Positions 17,476 to 25,100 of a DNA stretch of 64,000 nt are shown here, piece after piece. The number at the start of each line of letters is the position of its first letter. Positions within the stretch are counted from its first letter, which is position 1. Made by a program: the position numbers and the translations under genes. Location of the stretch: contig CAZXXS010000097.1 of assembly GCA_964644845.1 (NCBI GenBank), forward strand, positions 1 through 64,000. The letters run 5' to 3'. Below the pieces are notes generated by a model. The model was not told the origin of the DNA. It made no database searches and was given only the letters and a program-made list of their open reading frames with translations. The DNA comes from Geothermovivens sp964644845. Lineage in GTDB: Bacteria; Zhuqueibacterota; Zhuqueibacteria; Oleimicrobiales; Geothermoviventaceae.

Positions 17476-18947
17476 TCCTTCAGCTTGTAGTGTAACCAGC
17501 GCCGCGACACGCCGAGCTTCTTGGCCGTCTTACTGATGTTGCCGTCATTAGCCTGCAGAACCCTCAGAACGTGATCGCGCTGAACGTCTTCCAGTGTGCG
17601 CTCTGTGTCGCCCACCAGTTCCACATCCCGCAGCGGTTCCAGTCTCAGGTCAGCCGGCGTGATGTACTCCGACTTCGCCAGTACAATTGCTCGCTCGACG
17701 GCGTTCTCGAGTTCGCGCACATTTCCTGGCCACGGGTAGGCACGCAGAGCCGCGTAGGCTTCTCGCGTAAACCCCAGGATCTTCTTCGGCGATCGTTTCG
17801 CGTACTTGCGCAGGAAATGATCTGCCAGAAGCGGAATGTCTTCCTTGCGCTCGCGCAAGGGCGGGAGGGAAATGTGAATCACATTTAGGCGGTAGTAGAG
17901 ATCCTCGCGGAAACGGCCGGCCCGTACTTCGTCGGCGAGTACTTTGTTGGTGGCTGCCACAATGCGGACGTCGCTGTGCCGCACCCGCGTGTCGCCAACC
18001 CGTCGGTACTCACCGCTTTGGAGGAAACGAAGCAACTTTACCTGGATCTGTGGGCCGATTTCGCCGATTTCGTCGAGAAAAAGTGTGCCCCGGTTGGCGG
18101 TTTCGAAAAGCCCTACTTTGTTTTCGTTGGCACCGGTGAACGCCCCACGGGTGTGACCGAACAGTTCGCTTTCCAGAAGCGATTCGGCCAGCGAACTGCA
18201 GAACACGGTGACGAAGGGACGGTGCCGCCTGCGGCTGTTCTGGTGGATGGCTCTGGCTACCAGTTCTTTGCCTGTGCCGCTTTCGCCTTCGATGAGGACA
18301 GAGGCGTCGGAAGCGCTCACTTCCGGTAAAATCTCAAAGACCTCTCGCAGTGCCGGACTGTTGCCAACGATTTCGGAAAAATCGTACTCGGTGCGGAGTT
18401 GCTCGCGGAGAAGGCGATTTTCCTCACGGAGCGAGGCGTACAACTTGGCGTTCTCGAGCGCGATGCCTGCGTGACTCGCGAAGGCGGTCAGGAAAAGCAA
18501 CGTTTGCTGGTCGAATCGGCCCCGGCCTGTGAGCGAGTCCACGTAAATGGCGCCCCGAACCTGGCCCCGCACAATCAAAGGGACACACGCGACGGACCGG
18601 ACCTGGGCATCCAGGACACTTTCTGAGGCGCTGAAACGTTCGTCGAGGGCTGCGTCTGTGGAGAGCACGGGCTGCCCGGTTTGCAAAACTTGATTCACAA
18701 TGCTCTGCGGGGGGCGGCGGATGCGAGACGCGCCTTCTTCGGAAATGTTGTGGGCCACGGCGCAGTGAACGTCCTCGCGGCCTTCGCGCAGGACCAAGAA
18801 TCCGCGCTCGGCGCCCACGGTCTCCACAGCTACGTCCATCACTTTTCGCAGCAACTGCTCCGGATCCTGCATCTGACTGATGGTCTGGCTGATCTCGAAC
18901 AGGCCCCGAAGCAGCTCGCGACTTTCTGGAAGGGCTGGTTTGGTCAT
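17463..18947 (-). CDS. GAF-domain sigma-54-dependent transcriptional activator
   Basis: 494 residues from ATG 18947. This start forms an ATGA overlap with the upstream lipoprotein gene. A longer upstream frame reads through that gene and is unlikely. Residues ~20-165 are a GAF sensor domain. Residues ~190-430 are the AAA+ module with Walker A GESGTGKE, the sigma-54-contacting GAFTGA loop and Walker B LFLDEIGE. Residues ~455-494 form a Fis-type helix-turn-helix (NISKTAKKLGVSRRWLHYKL). It has no receiver domain, so input must come through the GAF domain, a ligand, or the kinase encoded next in the operon. Targets are unknown. Confidence 0.93.
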   Translation of the reverse strand: MTKPALPESRELLRGLFEISQTISQMQDPEQLLRKVMDVAVETVGAERGFLVLREGREDVHCAVAHNISEEGASRIRRPPQSIVNQVLQTGQPVLSTDAALDERFSASESVLDAQVRSVACVPLIVRGQVRGAIYVDSLTGRGRFDQQTLLFLTAFASHAGIALENAKLYASLREENRLLREQLRTEYDFSEIVGNSPALREVFEILPEVSASDASVLIEGESGTGKELVARAIHQNSRRRHRPFVTVFCSSLAESLLESELFGHTRGAFTGANENKVGLFETANRGTLFLDEIGEIGPQIQVKLLRFLQSGEYRRVGDTRVRHSDVRIVAATNKVLADEVRAGRFREDLYYRLNVIHISLPPLRERKEDIPLLADHFLRKYAKRSPKKILGFTREAYAALRAYPWPGNVRELENAVERAIVLAKSEYITPADLRLEPLRDVELVGDTERTLEDVQRDHVLRVLQANDGNISKTAKKLGVSRRWLHYKLKEWRA

Positions 18948-20020
18948 GGCACTTTGAATGCTCCTTCTTTGGACCGCGACCGGTTGCCCCATTCGTCCAC
19001 AATCCACAGGACCCAGTAGTAGGCGCCCGAGGTCAACGGAATTGGAGGGCGCACACGGGTTGAATCCTGGTGCAGATTGCTCACACTCCAGGTGGGCAGA
19101 CTGAGCCCTCCCTCGATGCGAACGATTTCGACGGACCACGTGTGTGGAAAGGGCAAATCGGCCTTTTCCCAGCGCAACCAGGGCTGAACGCTGGTTTCCG
19201 CGTACCCCTTCGGGCTTTCAATCACCGGCGTGAAGTCGATGATTCTGGAGATGAACAACGGGTCCGATTGTGCTCTGGCGCCCAGACGGTCGGAGCCCGA
19301 GATCCAGAACGTGTGGCCTTCGAGAGCGACGAGCGACCTGGTGGGCAATTCGCTTTCGAGAATTTCGGCTTCAAACATCCGTCGGCCGGGCTGGTAAACG
19401 AGCGTGTCAATTTTGCCCCAGGAACCGCACTCGAGCCAGGTAGCCTCCAGGTCAGCAGGACCATCGGGGTCGTACACCGTCGCGGTGGCTGTGAGCATGT
19501 AGAGATCGTTTGCGGGCCACCAGCGGCTGATGTGCGTTGTGGTTAGGCGTGCGTGCTCAATGCGCGGCAAAGCGTCAAGGCGAAAGAGAACCGGAGAGGG
19601 GTCCGCGTCTTTGGGGACGGCCACAACCTGGGAGTCGGGCCGGTAGCCACCTTTCTCTGCCACGACAAGGTACGAGCCAGGCTGGATCGACTCGAAACGG
19701 AAGTGGCCCTGCTCATCTGTGTCGACCGCTTGCCGCAGCGCTGGCAGGCGAACCTGCGCGTTGACAAGCGGTACGTAGGGGGCGTAAATGCCCGTCACGA
19801 CGCCAGTCAGAGCGTGTGCGCTGTGGTGGTGCGGATTCAGCGGGTCCAACGGGTTGGAGTGAGGGGCATCCCGGGAGCAGGCGAGAACGAAAGCAAAGCC
19901 GACGGCCCAGAGAAAAAACGCAGCAGCGCTGCCGCAGTGGATCCGCGCAGAAACACGCGGTTTGGCTCGTCCTGCACGCCCGCGATGCGAGATTGGATCC
20001 GTTTTTCTGGACAAGCGCAT
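18944..20020 (-). CDS. Lipoprotein with carboxypeptidase-regulatory-like domain, first gene of kinase operon
   Basis: 358 residues from ATG 20020, preceded by GGGGAG. Earlier in-frame starts up to 20224 would put a long unlikely stretch before the signal. The long Arg-rich n-region is followed by hydrophobic AAAFFLWAVGFAFVLACS, a plausible lipobox (LAC). Then comes SNPLDPLNPHHH, a motif common in FCB lipoproteins. Residues ~70-150 resemble a carboxypeptidase-regulatory/CNA-B beta-sandwich (LTGVVTGIYAPYVPLVNAQV, HFRFESIQPGSYLVVAEKGGY). The rest is beta-rich with a late FnIII-like part (YYWVLWIVDEWGN). It is co-transcribed with the sigma-54 activator (4-base overlap) and kinase, and could act as the envelope sensor of that set (inference). 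Confidence 0.8.
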   Translation of the reverse strand: MRLSRKTDPISHRGRAGRAKPRVSARIHCGSAAAFFLWAVGFAFVLACSRDAPHSNPLDPLNPHHHSAHALTGVVTGIYAPYVPLVNAQVRLPALRQAVDTDEQGHFRFESIQPGSYLVVAEKGGYRPDSQVVAVPKDADPSPVLFRLDALPRIEHARLTTTHISRWWPANDLYMLTATATVYDPDGPADLEATWLECGSWGKIDTLVYQPGRRMFEAEILESELPTRSLVALEGHTFWISGSDRLGARAQSDPLFISRIIDFTPVIESPKGYAETSVQPWLRWEKADLPFPHTWSVEIVRIEGGLSLPTWSVSNLHQDSTRVRPPIPLTSGAYYWVLWIVDEWGNRSRSKEGAFKVP

Positions 20021-20421
20021 CTCGCTCCCCGACCACCCGTCGGCCATTGCCTCGTAGCCGGTGCGCCGGTAGCAACCCGGCAACCGACTGAAGTTAGGTA
20101 AGCCCGTGACGAGAAGCAAGGGAGAATTTAGACCAAAATCCTCGTGATTGCTGGGCGTGACCTGTGTTCCAAGATTACCCCCAACGGGCAAGGCCAGTGG
20201 ACGCAGATTGACACCGGCCGACACATGCCGACCCGTTCAGAAGACGGGTCAAACAAAGCCCGCCGCTGTGCACTCCCAGTGCCTCGGGCACTTGTGCAAA
20301 CAGCCAGGTTCAGGCAGGGTTCCCTTTCCTGAGGTCCAGGGATCAAATCCCCCGGGTGGGGCTACAAAAAAGCCCCGCCGGCAACAGCGGGGCTTGGGTT
20401 GTGTTTGCGGTACACACCGAG
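20021..20421. other. Intergenic region between rpoD and the lipoprotein operon
   Basis: About 400 bases holding the rpoD terminator (20365-20396) and presumably the promoter of the lipoprotein-activator-kinase operon. A T-loop-like GGGATCAAATCCC at ~20339-20351 was examined as a tRNA arm. It lacks a matching acceptor and D arm. No gene is supported. Confidence 0.5.
20365..20396 (-). terminator. Rho-independent terminator of rpoD
   Basis: Read on the - strand, AGCCCCGC pairs with GCGGGGCT (20371-20378 with 20387-20394) and is followed by a run of T residues (the AAAAA at 20366-20370 on the + strand). It lies ~25 bases past the rpoD stop. Confidence 0.9.
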
Positions 20422-21279
20422 TTAGCCAAGGTACTTGCGCAGTGGTTCAAGCCGCGAACGGTGGCGCAGACGCCGCAGCGCTTTTTCCTTAATCTGCCGC
20501 ACACGCTCGCGGGTGAGCTTGAAGTACTCGCCAATTTCCTCAAGCGTCAGTGGCCGATCGCCGTCCAGGCCGAAGTACAACTTGATGATTTCGGCCTCGC
20601 GCGGCTTCAGGGTGCTAAGCACTTTCTCGATTTCCTGACGGAGCGATTCGCGCATCAGCCCTGCATCTGGCGGGTCGTAGCGGTCGCTCTCGATCACGTC
20701 GAGGAGACTGTTGCCGTCCTCTTCGTTGAACGGCTCGTCCAGCGAGAGGTGACGTGCCGAGGTTTTGAGCACATCGGCCACCTCGTACGCCGTCATCTCC
20801 ATTTTTTCAGCCAGCTCCTGCATGCTCGGTTCGCGGCCGTACTCTTTTTCGAGCTGCTCGAGCGCGCGGCCCACTTTGTTGATGGCGCCTACGCGGTTCA
20901 ACGGCAAGCGCACCACGCGCGACTGCTCGGCCAGGGCCTGCAGGATGGACTGTCGAATCCACCACACGGCGTACGAGATGAACTTGAAACCGCGCGTTTC
21001 ATCGAAGCGCTGCGCAGCCTTGATGAGTCCAAGGTTGCCTTCGCTGATCAAATCCTGCAAGGGCAAACCCTGACCCTGGTATTCCTTGGCCACGCTGATG
21101 ACGAACCGGAGATTGGCTTTCACCAGCTTGTCCAGCGCTTCCTCATCGCCCTTGCGGATGCGCCGGGCAAGGCGGATTTCTTCCTCAGGAGGTAGCGGAG
21201 AGTAATTGCCAATCTCCTCCAGGTACTTCTCAATGGATTGCTTCGATCGATTTTCTGTCACTCGTCTTCGCTTTGCCAT
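20422..21279 (-). CDS. rpoD: Primary RNA polymerase sigma factor (short RpoD/SigA type)
   Basis: 285 residues. Region 1.2 (SIEKYLEEIGNYSPLPPEEE), region 2 with the core-binding and -10 segments (NLRFVISVAKEYQGQGL, DLISEGNLGLIKAAQRFD, FKFISYAVWWIRQSI), region 3 and region 4 (RPLTLEEIGEYFKLTRERV) are all present. The long acidic region 1.1 and the non-conserved insert of proteobacterial RpoD are absent. This short form is typical of the primary sigma of Bacteroidota and relatives, and supports the FCB assignment. The near-consensus promoter upstream of rpsU fits recognition by such a factor. It lies 219 bases after rpsU with no terminator between, so they are probably co-transcribed. Confidence 0.93.
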   Translation of the reverse strand: MAKRRRVTENRSKQSIEKYLEEIGNYSPLPPEEEIRLARRIRKGDEEALDKLVKANLRFVISVAKEYQGQGLPLQDLISEGNLGLIKAAQRFDETRGFKFISYAVWWIRQSILQALAEQSRVVRLPLNRVGAINKVGRALEQLEKEYGREPSMQELAEKMEMTAYEVADVLKTSARHLSLDEPFNEEDGNSLLDVIESDRYDPPDAGLMRESLRQEIEKVLSTLKPREAEIIKLYFGLDGDRPLTLEEIGEYFKLTRERVRQIKEKALRRLRHRSRLEPLRKYLG

Positions 21280-21338
21280 TTGTCACAGGGCTTTGTTTAG
21301 GGGTCTACCGTAAGCTACGCCTCGGAATTTAGCAGCTT

Positions 21339-21355
21339 CCGCCGGCGCGCGGCGG
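21339..21355 (-). other. GC-rich hairpin in the rpsU-rpoD intergenic leader
   Basis: CCGCCG and CGGCGG flank a 5-base loop, 60 bases upstream of the rpoD start. There is no T-tract, so it is not a terminator. It could be a processing site or tune rpoD translation. Confidence 0.35.
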
Positions 21356-21498
21356 ACACTCCAAGCTATTTAGAGGCACAAACTGCCCCAATGTTTCACG
21401 GATTTTTCGGTTTCCCGAATCGTCTTACGGCACACTTTTGTGATTTTCGGCGGCTTCCTGCGAGACTTTACGTGCGGTACAGCAGGAAAACCAGTTGC

Positions 21499-21705
21499 CT
21501 ACGCTGTCAATCGATTCAGGCGCTGCATCTGCCTGCGAAGTCGCCGCAGAGCCTTTCGAGCCTGGAGCCGCCGTTCTTGGGAAGGCTTCACGTAGTGAGA
21601 CGTACGTTTAATGTCCTGCAGTAACTGTGCCTGTTCACACTTGCGCCGGAAACGATTGAGCGCACTGTCGATGCTTTCTCCTTCGCCAACGACTACCTGG
21701 ATCAC
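21499..21705 (-). CDS. rpsU: 30S ribosomal protein S21
   Basis: 68 residues from GTG 21705, giving MIQVVVGEGESIDSALNRFRRK, the conserved S21 N-terminus, and a Lys/Arg-rich tail. An ATG at 21714 is in frame but lies only two bases after the strong site AAGGAGG. From that site the GTG is better spaced and agrees with family length. S21 contacts the platform of the small subunit near the anti-Shine-Dalgarno region. It is the first gene of an rpsU-rpoD pair that resembles the classic rpsU-dnaG-rpoD operon without dnaG. It is driven by a near-perfect promoter ~200 bases upstream. Confidence 0.93.
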   Translation of the reverse strand: MIQVVVGEGESIDSALNRFRRKCEQAQLLQDIKRTSHYVKPSQERRLQARKALRRLRRQMQRLNRLTA

Positions 21706-21869
21706 TTCCCACATCACCTCCTTAGCGTGATCTGGTAATCCTTGGGCCGGAGTTCAGTTGCCTCTGCTAACTACGACAACGCCACCCCCTGGGTTCCACA
21801 CCGAGTCAATTTCCCGTTCTTTCCCGGCAGAGTGAAAGACTAAGGTTTTTTTCTGAACGCCTGATTCGG

Positions 21870-21905
21870 TTCAGATCTTTTTCTTTGCCGTGGCCCACGG
21901 CAAAT
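21870..21905 (-). other. Hairpin at the 5' end of the rpsU leader
   Basis: TTGCCGTGG pairs with CCACGGCAA (about 21885-21903), right after the predicted transcription start. The transcript would then run ~170 bases to the rpsU start. The hairpin may protect the 5' end or take part in feedback by S21 (inference). Confidence 0.45.
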
Positions 21906-21912
21906 CGCGCTA

Positions 21913-21941
21913 AATATACACCCGAACCCGCGCCGTGTCAA
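21913..21941 (-). promoter_or_regulatory. Near-consensus housekeeping promoter of rpsU-rpoD
   Basis: On the - strand TTGACA (21941-21936) is followed by exactly 17 bases and TATATT (21918-21913). The -35 box is perfect and the -10 has one mismatch to TATAAT. It is correctly oriented for rpsU, with the start expected near 21906. Confidence 0.85.
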
Positions 21942-22313
21942 GGGAAAATTGCGCGAAAATTCCCGAAAAGACTCAATCAAACTGAAAAACAAACACGTCC
22001 GGCCCGATCTCAGCTTCCGGACCTGCGAGCGTAAACACGAAAATTTCGTCGCGGTCGGGGCACACGCAGTGCTTTCATGTGGCCCGGGGTAAACGGGATC
22101 TCCTGACTTTTCGCGGGGCCTGCCAGGTTCCGTCTCTTGCACCTGCTGTCTTCCGGGACCAGCACTGCGTTTGCCTGAACGCTACGACGCGGGCTTGGAG
22201 CCAGGGGCAAACATGTTTCCGGTTGCCGACAGTCCGTTCGCCCGAGTCCCTGCACGGCCGTCGGGTTAGAGGCTGTACAGACCACCCAAGCACTGAGCCC
22301 GCAATCGATTCCC
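21942..22313. other. Intergenic region upstream of the rpsU promoter, no gene seen
   Basis: Some 370 bases between the rpsU promoter and the end of the threonine aldolase gene, part of a 608-base gap. Open frames here are short and overlap on both strands without ribosome binding sites. I see no structural RNA pattern. Confidence 0.4.
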
Positions 22314-23342
22314 TCAGGACGAGGTTAGCTGCTCAAAAGCGCGGATGGCCGTGTCAATGTCGGCGTCACGAATCCACAAGTGCGTTACGGCACGGATGCG
22401 GCGCGGTCCGAACGGAACCACCAGCACGCCCAGACGCTTGAGCGCAGCTACGACACCGTGCACGGACCACTCAGGGCGCCTGAGCTGGATAACGACGATG
22501 TTCGTTTGAACGGTGTCGAGGTCGACATGAAATCCTGGTAATTCAGCGATCGCTTCAGCCAGGCGACGCGCGCGTTGGTGGTCGTCGGCCAGACGGTCGA
22601 TGTGGTGTTCAAGGGCGTAGATCCCAGCTGCCGCCAAGATGCCCACCTGACGCATGCCCGCCCCCAGGATCTTGCGCACCCGACGTGCCTCGGCAATGTA
22701 TTCAGTGGTTGAGGCGATCACCGAACCTACCGGCGCACCAAGGCCTTTGGAAAGGCAAACGGTGACTGTGTCAAAGTACCGGGTCCAGGTTGCTGGCTCA
22801 ACGCCGGAGGCTACGGCTGCATTCCAGAGCCGGGCCCCGTCGAGATGCATGGCGAGATTATGTCTGGTCGCCACGTCACGAATGCGTTTGATTTCCTCCA
22901 GTGGAAACACCACACCCCCAGCCTGGTTATGCGTGTTTTCGATGGCTACAACGCGTGTGCGCGGATAATGCTCGCTGTTTGGGCGAATTGCCGCCTCGAC
23001 CTGTTCAGCGGTAATCACGCCGCGCTCGCCCTCGATGGGGCGAGGCTGGACGCCGGAATTGAACGCAACTCCACCGGCCTCGAAGTTGTAGCAGTGGCTG
23101 TTGGCTTCGCAGATAACCTCGTCTCCCGGCTGGGTGAGAACCTTGATGGAGACCTGGTTCCCCATCGTGCCGCTCGGGACAAAAAGTGCGGCTTCTTTGC
23201 CGAGCTTCTCCGCAACCATTTCTTGAAGTCGATTGACGGTTGGATCTTCGCCGAAGACATCATCGCCAACTTCTGCCTCCGCGATCGCGCGCCTCATTTC
23301 AGACGTCGGTACGGTAACGGTGTCGCTTCGCAAATCGATCAT
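22314..23342 (-). CDS. ltaE: Low-specificity L-threonine aldolase
   Basis: 342 residues from ATG 23342, with GGAGAG upstream. It is a fold-type I PLP enzyme cleaving L-threonine or allo-threonine to glycine and acetaldehyde. The N-terminal IDLRSDTVT, GDDVFGEDPTVN, ring-stacking His83 (NSHCYNFEAGG), HLDGARLWNA (Asp168, Arg171) and Schiff-base Lys199 in CLSKGLGAPVGS are all in place. Length matches the family. It stands alone, with large gene-free gaps on both sides. The family also accepts other beta-hydroxy amino acids, so the exact substrate is not settled by sequence. Confidence 0.95.
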   Translation of the reverse strand: MIDLRSDTVTVPTSEMRRAIAEAEVGDDVFGEDPTVNRLQEMVAEKLGKEAALFVPSGTMGNQVSIKVLTQPGDEVICEANSHCYNFEAGGVAFNSGVQPRPIEGERGVITAEQVEAAIRPNSEHYPRTRVVAIENTHNQAGGVVFPLEEIKRIRDVATRHNLAMHLDGARLWNAAVASGVEPATWTRYFDTVTVCLSKGLGAPVGSVIASTTEYIAEARRVRKILGAGMRQVGILAAAGIYALEHHIDRLADDHQRARRLAEAIAELPGFHVDLDTVQTNIVVIQLRRPEWSVHGVVAALKRLGVLVVPFGPRRIRAVTHLWIRDADIDTAIRAFEQLTSS

Positions 23343-24036
23343 GGATTGCTCTCCGTGACGCTACAGATTCCGCTTTGTCTGTTTGTCCGCAGTCCCGGGT
23401 ACAGGTGCTCGCAGCCGCAGCCGGTAGGGCGCGTTCCCCGCCCTAAGGTGCCATTCCCGCTTGGCCGGGCGTGAGTCAACGAGGCTTCCTCTCTCGTCAG
23501 CGTGGGATGGCGTCGCCCTGGTGGATCCTGTGCTCTTTCCACCCGTTGGTGGGGAGAGAAACGTTCTTAGTCCGCCCGGTTGGGAAAACTGCCTGTCAGA
23601 CGGGGAGGTCAAAACTTCCTCCCGGGTACATCCGGGCCACCCGACATGCACGCGGTGCTGAGCGCTTTCGTCCTTTTAACCGGCTACTGAACGCCAGGTT
23701 CGATTTTCTTCACGAAGCGGGTTACGTTTGCGGCGGACCGAAGTGGTACGGATCCCACGACTTTCGGGAATCCTTTGGTAGCCGTGAAGGTCGGCACCGC
23801 AAGGGACGATTGACCGTGGTAGACCTTGGCTACTTCTAGAAGTTTGACCTCACCTCCAACGGAGGCGAGACTCGTGCGGGCGAACGGAACGTAGAAGCTC
23901 AAAATTGTGTGCGGATGGCCTTGGCTCCTGCACGCTGAGCGATGCCCGGAAGGGATCCAGCTGACGGCAGCCAGGACCTTCCGAGCTTTCCACGCGTTTT
24001 CTTGGGAAAAAGGTAAAATCTCCAACGGTTTTTCGC
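23343..24036. other. Gene-poor gap upstream of ltaE
   Basis: About 700 bases with no gene I can support. It must contain the ltaE promoter. A 157-codon frame on the - strand (23684-24157) has no ribosome binding site and no domain resemblance. I saw no riboswitch core (glycine, threonine/T-box) upstream of ltaE. Confidence 0.4.
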
Positions 24037-24064
24037 TTGAAATTGACCTGCTCATTGCTAAATT
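24037..24064 (+). promoter_or_regulatory. Promoter candidate for the CxxC/DUF2007 pair
   Basis: TTGAAA (24037-24042) and TAAATT (24059-24064) are separated by 16 bases. This is upstream of the GTG at 24103 in the right orientation, within a locally AT-rich patch. Confidence 0.45.
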
Positions 24065-24102
24065 GTCAACGAGTTTGGCTTGCCGAATGTGGAGTTGAGG
24101 GC

Positions 24103-24246
24103 GTGCCGGGGTCGGTTGTTCGCGGGTTTGCGTGTCCCACGTGTGGAAGGCCTTCACACGACAATCCGTGGCGTGCCAGACAGGGGCGCGACAGTGGCCC
24201 CGATGAAGACCGACAGGACTGTGAAGCCGAAGAGGTCTGCGTGTGA
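24103..24246 (+). CDS. Small CxxC (zinc-ribbon-like) protein overlapping a DUF2007 gene
   Basis: 47 codons from GTG 24103 with GGAGTTGAGG just upstream. The protein starts MPGSVVRGFACPTCGRPS and ends in an acidic, Cys-containing tail (DCEAEEVC). One CPTC knuckle plus two more cysteines could bind one zinc. The stop TGA overlaps the GTG start of the next gene by GTGA, the geometry of translational coupling, which is the main reason to believe it. Very short bacterial zinc-ribbon proteins of this kind are often missed. Function unknown. It may work with the DUF2007 protein. Confidence 0.5.
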   Translation: MPGSVVRGFACPTCGRPSHDNPWRARQGRDSGPDEDRQDCEAEEVCV

Positions 24247-24467
24247 AGCTCGTGGAAGTCTACCGCGCTGAGAGCGAGCGCGAAGTTGAAATGGTACAGG
24301 GGCTGTTGGAGAGCCACGGCATTCGTTGCGTTTTGGCGGGCGCAGCGGTTCGGCTTAGCAACGGCGAACCGGCGAGTGAGGGCAAACACATCCGGTTGAT
24401 GGTGCCGCAGGCCGAAGTCGACAAGGCACGCAAGGTGCTGGAGGCCGTCGACGGGCTGACGAATTGA
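24243..24467 (+). CDS. DUF2007 putative signal-transducing protein
   Basis: 74 residues from GTG 24243, with an AGAGG site upstream. The pattern VEVYRAESEREVEMVQGLLESHGI, a short strand region and LMVPQAEVDKARKVLEA matches the DUF2007 fold (ferredoxin-like alpha/beta, related to the GlnB-type fold). Members are small cytoplasmic proteins, often fused to or next to zinc ribbons, with unproven roles. It overlaps the preceding CxxC gene by four bases, matching that usual association. Confidence 0.8.
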   Translation: MKLVEVYRAESEREVEMVQGLLESHGIRCVLAGAAVRLSNGEPASEGKHIRLMVPQAEVDKARKVLEAVDGLTN

Positions 24468-25100
24468 ACGGAACATCTTTTCGTGTCGGCGGTTGTGCGC
24501 TGCCGGTGTGTTGACAGAATGGTTGGCTCCCCCAGCTGCAGAGGCCAGTGCCAGTGTGGCTTGGAGCCTTTCCGCAGTCAGGAGAAGCAACCCCACATTC
24601 CTGGAGTGTCTACGGATTGATCGACCTTTGATGTTTCTCTTCCTCTCAGGTGCGCTGCTCGTCATGCGTCGATCCAATCGGCATTGTTCGACTGCGACGA
24701 CAATTGCGGCGTGTTTTTTGGGATTCGGGAACAAACCCGGGAAGGGCGGGACAGTCCCTTCTACTTCGGCATTTGGAGTGGAGGAAATGGACCCCACCGT
24801 TTCTGAATGGTGACGCTTTTGCCCCTGGTTCGGTTCTCTCTCAACCGATCCGGATTTCTGACGATTTCCAGTCTCGTTCACTGGGCCAGGAGGCCTCGGC
24901 GCATGTGGGGTTTTGCTCGAACGAATCCGACCTGACGAGCAGGTTTCTTCAACCCTTTCAGGCCGGGTGTTGTCCGACAAATTGGGCCCCGTTTTACGTT
25001 ACGCGGGCTGCTGAGCTGCGCTGTCCGGTGGAAATTTGACTCTTGAGGTGGAAAATCCATCCACTTGTGCGACACTGACCAACGTTAGCCAGAAGACCCA
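24468..25100. other. Gap upstream of the ABC permease, no gene seen
   Basis: About 630 bases. In related operons an ATP-binding subunit gene would be expected here, but no Walker or ABC signature can be read in any frame. Two GGTGGAAA copies (~25027 and ~25047) lie close to the permease start and could be regulatory half-sites. The evidence is thin. Confidence 0.4.

Noticed and set aside
20330..20360. GGGATCAAATCCC resembling a tRNA T-arm
   Set aside because: The loop lacks the TTC pattern, no acceptor strand is present upstream, and the 3' side is already taken up by the rpoD terminator.
23684..24157. 157-codon frame upstream of ltaE
   Set aside because: No ribosome binding site, overlaps the likely promoter of the CxxC/DUF2007 pair on the opposite strand, and lacks a recognisable pattern.
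24066..24980. 304-codon frame on the - strand across the DUF2007 gene
   Set aside because: It covers a recognised + strand gene, has no family resemblance and no ribosome binding site, and its composition is random-looking.
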